Below are positions 55,502 to 62,798 of a stretch of 64,000 nucleotides of DNA, one piece after another; the first letter of the stretch is position 1, and every line of letters begins with the position of its first letter. Location of the stretch: positions 102,659 to 166,658 of the forward strand of contig NZ_GG657897.1 of NCBI RefSeq assembly GCF_000156355.1, given 5' to 3'. The position numbers and the translations under genes were made by a program. The stretch is from Methylophaga thiooxydans DMS010 (GTDB lineage Bacteria; Pseudomonadota; Gammaproteobacteria; Nitrosococcales; Methylophagaceae). The notes beneath the pieces were generated by a model that saw only the letters and a program-made list of their open reading frames with translations, did no database searches and had not been told where the DNA came from.

Positions 55502-55523
55502 AATGTGAACCGGATCACATTTT
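55502..55523. promoter_or_regulatory. CRP/Vfr-type box
   Basis: AAATGTGA-N6-TCACATTT, a perfect match to the CRP consensus core TGTGA-N6-TCACA with symmetric flanks. It lies about 330 bases upstream of the OmpA-TolC operon and just beyond the end of the convergent glutathione peroxidase gene. The rest of the 423-base gap 55171-55593 shows no gene. Confidence 0.65.
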
Positions 55524-55593
55524 CTATTTTTACGACACCCGCCTAGCAGCCCTTATCAAATAGCTTTCCACGGCCGAAAATGGCTATTGTTTG

Positions 55594-56127
55594 CTATAAC
55601 AAAGACTCAATGGCTGAATTCATTTGTGCTGAGCTTGGCTCTACTCGACTAGAGAAGTGCTCAACCACCTCTCCTTGCGGATTAATGAGGTATTTGTTGA
55701 AATTCCAATCAGGCTCTTCCGTCTGCTTATTAATTTCTCTGAATACTGGGTTAGCCCTATCACCTTTCACATAGCTCGGCGCTATCATGGTAAAGCTTAC
55801 GCCAAAATTTTCGCGGCAAACTTTGGCTGCTGCTTCCTCTGTTTTCGCTTCCTGATTAAAATCGTTGCTGGCAAACCCGACCACAACCAAACCTTGTGAT
55901 TTGTATTGTTGGTGCAAAGCTTCCAAGCCTTCAAATTGATGGGTATAACCACAGTGACTTGCTGTGTTGATTATCAATATGGGCTTGCCGGCCACCTCAT
56001 TACAGAGGTTTACCGTACTGTTCGAATGCAATTTAGGTAAATCGTAATTTAGAAATGTTGGACAAAGATCGGCAGCATGAATGTTTCCGGAAAAAACGAT
56101 GCCTAATGCAACTATAATTCCACGCAT
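55594..56127 (-). CDS. Exported glutathione peroxidase-like protein
   Basis: 177 residues from the ATG at 56127 with AGAGGA upstream; a longer frame to 56172 lacks a good site. The signal peptide ends near NIHAAD. Family motifs: the peroxidatic Cys (instead of selenocysteine) in INTASHCGYTHQFEGL, the GFASNDF block (GFPSNQF in canonical members), and the tetrad Trp in EPDWNFNKYLI. Bacterial homologues often use thioredoxin rather than glutathione. Periplasmic location is unusual and inferred from the signal. Confidence 0.9.
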   Translation of the reverse strand: MRGIIVALGIVFSGNIHAADLCPTFLNYDLPKLHSNSTVNLCNEVAGKPILIINTASHCGYTHQFEGLEALHQQYKSQGLVVVGFASNDFNQEAKTEEAAAKVCRENFGVSFTMIAPSYVKGDRANPVFREINKQTEEPDWNFNKYLINPQGEVVEHFSSRVEPSSAQMNSAIESLL

Positions 56128-56361
56128 GGTTGTTCCTCTACTAATAAGTATCCCGACAAAAAGCCAGACCAACTATGCTCGAGTTGAAATGAAAATAATG
56201 TGATATCGAAAATTCTTACCTGCTTCCTCACACTGCTGTAGAAGTGTCGATAACTCAGGATGTATTGTCATGCTGAGTGTTTTATCTCTAATTACGTGAT
56301 AAAAATGTGGCTAAAGATGAAGCCTACCCTCCCGCTAATATGGGAGGGCAGACTAGAATAA

Positions 56362-56565
56362 TTACTGCATTGCGTCTTCTGCTTCATCAGCGGCATCTTC
56401 CATTGCATCGCCCGCTTCTTCCATAGATTCATCAATTTGCTCACCGGCTTCTTCAGCAGGCCCATCGTTATCACATGCCGCCAACAGGCCAAAGCCTGAG
56501 AATGCAAACATGATCATCAAAGCACGACACAACATCATGAATGAAGTTGATTTTTGTTCGTTCAT
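56362..56565 (-). CDS. Small acidic-tailed lipoprotein
   Basis: 67 residues: hydrophobic signal, lipobox LLAAC, then a short mature part of nearly pure Glu/Asp/Ala (GDAMEDAADEAEDAMQ). This resembles entericidin-like small lipoproteins but is more acidic. AGGAG precedes the ATG. The function of such peptides is unclear. Gap 56566-56928 holds nothing recognisable. Confidence 0.7.
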   Translation of the reverse strand: MNEQKSTSFMMLCRALMIMFAFSGFGLLAACDNDGPAEEAGEQIDESMEEAGDAMEDAADEAEDAMQ

Positions 56566-56928
56566 TTTAGCTCTCCTATTAATGGGTCAATTCTTTGGTG
56601 AATGAGGGATTGTTTCCTCTATTCCCAAGACAACGAGAGTAACCTATCGTTCAACTTTGTCACAACAATCCCCATGACTGACTTCACAGTATGCAACTAT
56701 TAACAACGATGCTGATAAACAGTCGCAATATGTATGGGACAACGTATCAATTATCCACAACTTCATTAGACGCTAAAACACTACCAGTATCAAAACAGCG
56801 GTGAACTTTTATCTATTTGAGTGCTCGGAATTTATAACGAGCATGTACACAAACAAATGGCTTGCTTGCATTAGCCCTGAATTATTCTGTGGCGATGCTC
56901 AACGAGGTGATAAACAAAGGAGACGACG

Positions 56929-57072
56929 ATGAAAAAAATGCTATCTCTTATCTTGGGGCTGACTTTCGCCTTATCACTAACCGCGTGCAATACCATGGAG
57001 GGGGTTGGCCAAGACATGGAAGCAGCAGGTGATGCTATCGAAGGTGAAGCCGCTGAAAATAAAAATTACTAA
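56929..57072 (+). CDS. Entericidin-like small lipoprotein
   Basis: 47 residues, preceded by AAGGAGA. Basic start, hydrophobic LSLILGLTFALSLTAC with lipobox LTAC, then NTMEGVGQDMEAAGDAIEGE, the family pattern NT..G.G.D....G..I of entericidin EcnA/EcnB. Entericidins are small membrane-active lipoproteins linked to stress and programmed lysis in E. coli. No antisense or paired second entericidin is adjacent on this strand. Confidence 0.88.
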   Translation: MKKMLSLILGLTFALSLTACNTMEGVGQDMEAAGDAIEGEAAENKNY

Positions 57073-57084
57073 CCGCTATTCAGA

Positions 57085-57111
57085 CAATCCCGGTCTGCTC
57101 CACCGGGGTTG
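57085..57111 (+). terminator. Hairpin after the entericidin-like gene
   Basis: Ten-pair stem CAATCCCGGT / ACCGGGGTTG (one G-U pair) with a 7-base loop, 12 bases after the stop. The T run is poor, so it may be a weak terminator. The rest of the gap to 57315 shows no gene. Confidence 0.5.
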
Positions 57112-57315
57112 TTGATAGTAAAAAAGCTAGGCAATAACCTGGCTTAATCAATAGAAGGAGCATTTGCGAAAAACAGCTTTTCTCTCAAATAAGAAATCGT
57201 CAACAGCCCGCCTGAGGTTGAATATTTCTTTGTGAAAACAACCTAGCAATGCCCCCGCGAAGAGTTGTGTGAACCGGGAGAAGCAGAAAACCTTAATGAA
57301 CACTAATGGCCATAC

Positions 57316-59313
57316 CTACACTCTATTTGCGCCCCAGCTTTTATAAATCTTCTCAGAAACACGTTCCAGAGTAGTTTCTGGCACGGCATCAGACATTCCG
57401 GGCTCAAGCGGGTCAAAATGAAAAATATATAAACGGGATGCAAATTGTTCAAATGGCAGAGACGCCTCACCTGAGCGTTCTGAATAGCCAGCAGTACTAA
57501 CCAGAATATCGTCACCCCAGTGCTGACCACTGTCATTATTAGGGTTATAAAAATACACCCGCATAATATTCTCCTGATCCAAGGCAACACGTAGAATCGT
57601 GATGGCATGCCAACCTATGAATCGCATAGCACTATCAGTGATTGCCACTCCTGCGGGTTGCGGGTGAATTAGTGGCTGGTTGCCATTGTAATAAGGATGA
57701 TAACTTGCGTAAAACCGTCTTAAAAAGTCGTCCAAATCAATCAACTTTCCCGTTGCAACATCAACATTAATACTGAAGCCTCGACCACACCACCAACCAT
57801 GAAACTCAGGGTTGACCCAACGATGTGGATCGCCGTCTCTATCTGCACAACGTCTACCCATCTCAGCATAGATACGATCCAAATGTGGCACTAGAATCAG
57901 CGAAACTGGATCCAAATCAATCGGCAGTTCTTTGGCGACACCAGAAATACTCTCATGTGATGAAATGGCCTGCCCCTCAAAGTGCATGACAACCTCATCA
58001 TCACGCGCGGCTCTGACCACAAGCTGTAATAGATTATCCGGATCGTTATAAGCCCACATCGAGATTGCTCGCGCTGACTGGCAAGTGGGGTTATTGCCTT
58101 GACCGACGCCTAAAGGCTGCCCCAACACACATAACACCCCTTCAAGTAAACGTGCTTCGGCTGAGGGTGTTTCACCAAACAGCAAGGTCAATCTCTGTTT
58201 CGAGAAGTCTGATAGCGTTAATGACAGCTGTCGCCATAAAGCAGGTGCGACAGGAGGCTGATACAAAATACAACGCTCCAACATTAACGCCAGACCATAA
58301 ATAGCTTGTGCTGACTCTGGATGCACCGTTTTATCGATCAAAGCACGCACTAAATCCGCGAAACTGAGTAAACAGTCACGCCCGGTTGACGATAGCCCCA
58401 GAGCCTCACTAAGTAAGTGGTCACTATGCTCTGTAACATAGCGTAGCAGTACAGCATGATAGGGTGACACCAGTCCGGTGTCATGCATCGCTCTGGCAAA
58501 CCCGGTGGCTTCATACTGCAAAGCCGCCGTATCCATGCTCTCAAGTCGAGACAAATACACATCAACACCGGGATCTTCCCTTGATGCCTGCGTTGCCCCA
58601 TACAAGCTGCTAACCAAACGGTCAGCGCCATGACCACTCTGTCCCAGATCAATATCTGGATTTTGCTGGCAAATGGCAATCTGCGTCACCATTTGCTTGA
58701 TGTGGTCAACTTGTATCGGACGCTGTTGCAGAATTCGCCAGATCTCGTCAATCAACTGCTCAATCACGTGCTCGTAACCGATACGCTGCGCAAGGTATTG
58801 CAGTAAACCACGACTGATTTGAGCCAAACGACCCTGCGTTTCACGTTCAGCCTCTGAAGGCACTGAAAATAATAGCTGTAAGTTGACTGCCAAAATCTGG
58901 GTCAGGTGATGATGCGCCTGCTCAGAGGAAATGTCGGCATGGTTGTATTGCTCATCAGCCACAGCCAGCAGCCGTAAATCACTTAAGGCCTCAATAAGCA
59001 CTGTATCGGCATCAGCACTCTTTAACGCGTAGGCACTCAGTGACGGCACCAGAATCTGTGGAAAGGCATAATCGGTGTTATTGAACACACCCGCCCGCTC
59101 TATGCGCTCAATGTAACGTTCTATAAGCGCATAACCACCATCACACTGAACAACACGCTTGACGCTGTCATAGAGGCGTCGAACTTTAGTCGCTTTTGAA
59201 AAGTCGGGCGCTTCGTCGAGCGCCGTAATAGCGTTTTCCAGTCGTTCTAGTAAATGCGGTTGCATCGTTTCATCGTGGATACTGGCCTCATTAACTGATT
59301 CAACCAAACTCAT
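57316..59313 (-). CDS. Unrecognised 665-residue partner of the ATP-grasp gene
   Basis: No family recognised. Residues 1-490 are mainly helical (many LLERLENAITAL-like amphipathic segments). From about 499 a beta-rich domain carries FHGWWCGRGFSINVDV (Cys509), RFIGWHAITILRVAL (His569) and FYNPNNDSGQHWG (Asn590), an order seen in papain-like Cys-His-Asn enzymes. The motifs are my reading and no homologue is claimed. No signal peptide, so cytoplasmic. It follows the ATP-grasp gene by 23 bases in the same direction, implying co-transcription and shared function. Confidence 0.75.
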   Translation of the reverse strand: MSLVESVNEASIHDETMQPHLLERLENAITALDEAPDFSKATKVRRLYDSVKRVVQCDGGYALIERYIERIERAGVFNNTDYAFPQILVPSLSAYALKSADADTVLIEALSDLRLLAVADEQYNHADISSEQAHHHLTQILAVNLQLLFSVPSEAERETQGRLAQISRGLLQYLAQRIGYEHVIEQLIDEIWRILQQRPIQVDHIKQMVTQIAICQQNPDIDLGQSGHGADRLVSSLYGATQASREDPGVDVYLSRLESMDTAALQYEATGFARAMHDTGLVSPYHAVLLRYVTEHSDHLLSEALGLSSTGRDCLLSFADLVRALIDKTVHPESAQAIYGLALMLERCILYQPPVAPALWRQLSLTLSDFSKQRLTLLFGETPSAEARLLEGVLCVLGQPLGVGQGNNPTCQSARAISMWAYNDPDNLLQLVVRAARDDEVVMHFEGQAISSHESISGVAKELPIDLDPVSLILVPHLDRIYAEMGRRCADRDGDPHRWVNPEFHGWWCGRGFSINVDVATGKLIDLDDFLRRFYASYHPYYNGNQPLIHPQPAGVAITDSAMRFIGWHAITILRVALDQENIMRVYFYNPNNDSGQHWGDDILVSTAGYSERSGEASLPFEQFASRLYIFHFDPLEPGMSDAVPETTLERVSEKIYKSWGANRV

Positions 59314-59336
59314 TCCTTATAGCACCAAAGAGTGCA

Positions 59337-60578
59337 TCAAACGTAGAAGTCTAAGGACTCCTGATGTTTCAACAAATCCCGTATTCTTTCAGGATCATCA
59401 CCGAAAAAGTATATCAAACCCCAATGCGTGCCAAATGCCGTACGTTTTGTTACGGTCTCCTCTAGTGGCGCGGTTAATTCATGGAAATCGAAATACGGGT
59501 GGTTTTCAGTTTCGTCAGGCATTTCAAGGTTACTGACCACCCGGCGACGGGGGTATACACCAAAACACCCCGCATGCCCTTTCGCACCGACAACCTCTTC
59601 AGGGAAGAAGGCTTCAATTTCATCATCGGTAGTTTTAGGATCAAACGCCAAAATCAAGCCCTGATAAGCATTAAATCCGTAAGCCCGCTCTAACAATTCG
59701 AACACTTTAAAGCCTGGCGGGCGATAAGCCACCTCGCCAAAGTACATTTCACCGTCACTGGTGACAAAATATTCTGGGTGCACAAAGCCAAAATCAATAT
59801 CAAAGGTTTTGATCAGTTTCTCGATCTGCGCTTTGATCTGAGGGCGGTATTTTTCCAACTCTGGGGTTGCCGGAACAAACACCGAATACCCCAATGTGAC
59901 ATACTCAGAAATATTGAGAAACTGTATTTTGCCGTTATGGATCCACGCTTCTACAGCAAACTCCCAACCATCAAGATGCGACTCCATCAACACAGGAAAC
60001 TCTTCGTCAGGAATCATATCGACTTCATCTGGTGTTCTGATAACTCTGTGCCCAAGGCAACCAGCCTTATCAAAGGCCTTGAGATGTATAGGATCATTCG
60101 GATCACCATCTAGCTTTAATAAGGTCTGATTCACTCGTTTCAGGAAGCGAACCACATCTTCCTTATCGTGGGCTTCTTCAAAAATCCCCACTCTGATACC
60201 ACCTAGCTGTGCTCTACGCTTCATTAAGGCTTTATCGCGTAACAGTAACGACTGGCCAAACAATTTGGGATTTTCAAGCAAGACAGAGTTGATCGCGCCT
60301 GCCCATTCAACGGTTTCTTCAAACAAGGGAATCGCCACATTAACACCCTTCTCTCGCAGTGTTTGTGCTATCTCCATAGAGCGATCATTAAGCCTTTCAA
60401 AATTCCATTTTATGTATGGAATGTTATGGGTATCGCAGTACTCTTCAGCCCAGTCAGGCGCAACTACGACATAACGTCGGTCAAACTTCTCAGCCGCCTC
60501 GACGGCATTCAGGCTCCACCCCAAAAAGGCAACGTAACCTTTATCAGGATTTTTACTTCTACTTTTTACTTCAGACAT
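59337..60578 (-). CDS. ATP-grasp ligase
   Basis: 413 residues. The N-terminal Rossmann-like preATP-grasp domain (GYVAFLGWSLNAVEAAEKF) is followed by ATP-grasp motifs: LRDKALMKRRAQLGGIRV, VLMESHLDGWEFAVEAWI and the metal-binding MYFGEVAYRPPGFKVFE. Such enzymes activate a carboxylate as acyl phosphate and join it to an amine or thiol. Not one of the standard biosynthetic members (PurD, BC, Ddl, CarB) by length or motifs. First gene of a two-gene unit with the 665-residue protein. Substrate unknown. Confidence 0.85.
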   Translation of the reverse strand: MSEVKSRSKNPDKGYVAFLGWSLNAVEAAEKFDRRYVVVAPDWAEEYCDTHNIPYIKWNFERLNDRSMEIAQTLREKGVNVAIPLFEETVEWAGAINSVLLENPKLFGQSLLLRDKALMKRRAQLGGIRVGIFEEAHDKEDVVRFLKRVNQTLLKLDGDPNDPIHLKAFDKAGCLGHRVIRTPDEVDMIPDEEFPVLMESHLDGWEFAVEAWIHNGKIQFLNISEYVTLGYSVFVPATPELEKYRPQIKAQIEKLIKTFDIDFGFVHPEYFVTSDGEMYFGEVAYRPPGFKVFELLERAYGFNAYQGLILAFDPKTTDDEIEAFFPEEVVGAKGHAGCFGVYPRRRVVSNLEMPDETENHPYFDFHELTAPLEETVTKRTAFGTHWGLIYFFGDDPERIRDLLKHQESLDFYV

Positions 60579-60745
60579 CGTGCTCCCCTAATTAAGTTAG
60601 TGGTGCATCTTAAACATTCGACAAAGCGCTGGTTCGTAACGTTTGTCGGCATGGTAATGCAAAACATCATGTGACTAAATCTATGGCGGTAATAAACAAG
60701 CTCATTGCAAGCTTGACGACTGAACCGATAAGGCGATCAGCCATA

Positions 60746-61050
60746 TTACAAAGCAACAAATCGCTTAGGCCATTGGTGCTCAAAAAGAAAACACTCCTTG
60801 CCAGCTTTAAGGCAGGGATCGCTTTTCAGCTTATTTTTTAACTGCTCTAACGTCGCTTTGACTCTTCGGCCAGCAACGTACTGACCGCCAAAAGCGATGA
60901 CTAATGCAGTACCCATGTCAACCGCACAAACATTGGACCAAAGGCAATGTTGATAATATCCTGAGCGAGGCTAATCTGACGTAAAGTCATCGCAATAGCC
61001 AATGTTTCCTTGGCATTCGGCATGCCTGCTTTAGCAATCAGTGCTTACAT
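60746..61050 (-). pseudogene. Relic of an unrecognised gene
   Basis: On the minus strand a frame 60928-60746 reads protein-like words (CAVDMGTALVIAFGGQYVA, RRVKATLEQLKNKL) and ends in TAA. The preceding 120 bases, in another frame, read AGMPNAKETLAIAMTLRQIS, then LAQDIINIAF. Joining them needs a frameshift, so this looks like a broken gene rather than chance. I cannot name the family. The remainder of the 1012-base gap 60579-61590 holds the terminator, the tRNA fragment and otherwise AT-rich sequence. Confidence 0.45.
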
Positions 61051-61242
61051 GTTGACTCCACAACGCGATAAATTGAATCATGGTTACCCCTTGAAAGCTA
61101 GTCACTGAGCACAACCCTATAGAAAAAAACCAACAATGTCCAAAATAACAAATAAAAACAATTGGTTAAATATCAGTCAATTTATTCTGTCACGCACTTC
61201 TTTTCCTGCCACAGATCATTTATTGTTAGCAATTTATTCAAT

Positions 61243-61280
61243 AAAAAAGCCCCGAGATCAATATTGAACTCGGGGCTTTT
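61243..61280 (-). terminator. Terminator beyond the tRNA-Met 3' half
   Basis: AAAAGCCCCGAG / CTCGGGGCTTTT stem with T run, directly downstream (minus strand) of the tRNA 3' end. Probably the terminator of the original tRNA-Met gene. Confidence 0.9.
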
Positions 61281-61287
61281 ACAGTTT

Positions 61288-61332
61288 TGGTGGGCCCACC
61301 AGGACTCGAACCTGGGACCAAGGGATTATGAG
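61288..61332 (-). other. 3' half of elongator tRNA-Met (CAU): island attachment site
   Basis: Read on the minus strand: anticodon loop CTCATAA, 3' stem TCCCT, variable loop, T-arm CCAGG-TTCGAGT-CCTGG, acceptor TGGGCCC, A, then CCA. The D-arm and 5' acceptor are missing. After the loop the sequence diverges, with AGGGA, the expected 5' stem, displaced by 7 bases. An isolated tRNA 3' half next to a tyrosine integrase is the hallmark of attL/attR. With the tRNA terminator still on its left, the island should lie to the right, and the intact tRNA at its far end. Confidence 0.8.
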
Positions 61333-61590
61333 TTAAACGTCCCTAAATTTGAAATTCTTTTAATACCTTTTATTTTCAATTACTTAATTACTTTTTAGAC
61401 TTTTCTGAGTTTGACATAATTGGCTCAAAATAGCTATTATTTGAGCGCTACTGTCTACATAGTGTCTACATAGGGACCAATGGGATTTTTGCTGCAGGTT
61501 TGATTTCAAACAGCCGCAAACACTTTCCAATCTATAACTTAACACACTGTATTTATTGATTTATTTCTCATGTAGACAGCAAGGAGAGTC

Positions 61591-62775
61591 ATGAGAATTA
61601 CCAAATCATTTGTAGACAAGGCGATTCCGCCCAAGCCAAAACCCGATCAAGTGTCTACACAGGACTTCTATCGCGATACCGCGATTCCTGGCTTCGCTCT
61701 CAGAGTCACTAGTGGTGGTGCCAAATCTTTCATCGTTGAAAAGCGTGTAAATGGCCGTGTAAAGCGGATCACGCTCGGACGTTACGGTAACCTGACTGTA
61801 GAACAGGCTCGTACAGAAGCCATGAAGATCTTAGGCAAGGTCGCCACTGGAGGTGACCCCATTGCTGAGAAACGGGAACGCTATGCTCGTTCTGTTTCTT
61901 TAATGGAAGTCTATCGAGACTATCTCGCTACACGAAAAGATCTCAAAGACTCTACGATCCATGATTACAACCGAATTATGAATGGTGCTTTTGAGGATTG
62001 GCTGAAAAAGCCGATTGCTGAAATCACCAAAGACATGGTGGAAAGAAAACATCGTGAGCTCGGCAAACGCAGTGAAGCCAGAGCCAACAACTCTATGCGC
62101 GTGCTAAGAGCACTAATCAATCATGCCATGAGTAAATATGAGGATGCTAAGGGTAACCCGATCATTATAGTGAACCCTGTCGAACGACTCAGCCAAACCA
62201 GAGCTTGGTACAAAGTGGAAAGGCGTAAAAACCTGATAAAGCCTCACCAATTGAAAGGTTGGTATGAAGCTACCCTTCAGCTCAACCAGGAAACCACACG
62301 GGATTATCTGCACTTTTTGCTCTTCACAGGCCTTAGAAGAACAGAAGCCGCTCAATTACGCTGGGAATATGTGAACTTCGAAGACCAAACCTTCACTATC
62401 CCTGACACCAAGAATGGTGAAAGTCACACACTGCCCTTCTCTAACTTCATAGAATCGATGTTAATCAGACGCCATGAGTCACGGCAGAGTCATTTCGTTT
62501 TCCCCAGCGACTCAAAAACAGGATACATTCAAGACCCCAGGAAGGCGATCCTGAGAGTGAGTGAGCTATCTGGTGTAGAATTTCGACTGCATGATCTCAG
62601 AAGAACTTTCATCACCATTGCAGAAAGTAGAGATATTCCAGCTTATGCTCTAAAAAGACTGTTAAATCACAAAGACAGCAGTGATGTTACATCGGGTTAC
62701 ATAATCAGTGATATTTCTCGTCTGAGAAGCCCTATGAGAGTCATCTCTGACTTCATCCTCCGCTCGATCGACTAA
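61591..62775 (+). CDS. Tyrosine-type integrase (P4-like)
   Basis: 394 residues. N-terminal arm-binding DUF4102-like domain (about 1-85, FALRVTSGGAKSFIVEKR, TLGRYGNLTVEQAR), SAM-like core-binding domain (100-180) and catalytic domain (210-390) with Arg in LLFTGLRRTEAAQLRW, HxxR in RLHDLRRTFITIAE, the second His in LLNHKD and a C-terminal Tyr in TSGYI. Catalyses site-specific recombination into the tRNA-Met gene whose 3' half lies about 260 bases upstream. GGAGAG precedes the ATG. Confidence 0.95.
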   Translation: MRITKSFVDKAIPPKPKPDQVSTQDFYRDTAIPGFALRVTSGGAKSFIVEKRVNGRVKRITLGRYGNLTVEQARTEAMKILGKVATGGDPIAEKRERYARSVSLMEVYRDYLATRKDLKDSTIHDYNRIMNGAFEDWLKKPIAEITKDMVERKHRELGKRSEARANNSMRVLRALINHAMSKYEDAKGNPIIIVNPVERLSQTRAWYKVERRKNLIKPHQLKGWYEATLQLNQETTRDYLHFLLFTGLRRTEAAQLRWEYVNFEDQTFTIPDTKNGESHTLPFSNFIESMLIRRHESRQSHFVFPSDSKTGYIQDPRKAILRVSELSGVEFRLHDLRRTFITIAESRDIPAYALKRLLNHKDSSDVTSGYIISDISRLRSPMRVISDFILRSID

Positions 62776-62798
62776 GTTAAATAATGGAAAGAATAACT

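Noticed and set aside
57163-57235. Short TTG frame with AGAAGGAG upstream after the entericidin-like gene
   Set aside because: Only about 23 codons, no recognisable features, and it could be chance.
6495-61280. Dispersed GCCCCG hairpins (near 6.5, 25.8, 46.7, 53.2 and 61.3 kb) as a mobile repeat family
   Set aside because: Each sits just after a gene end with A and T runs and differs outside the stem core; they are ordinary terminators.
61162-61398. Plus-strand frame with the words HQDSNLGPRDYE
   Set aside because: It is the antisense of the tRNA-Met 3' half and its terminator; this false peptide is a known artefact of tRNA antisense translation.
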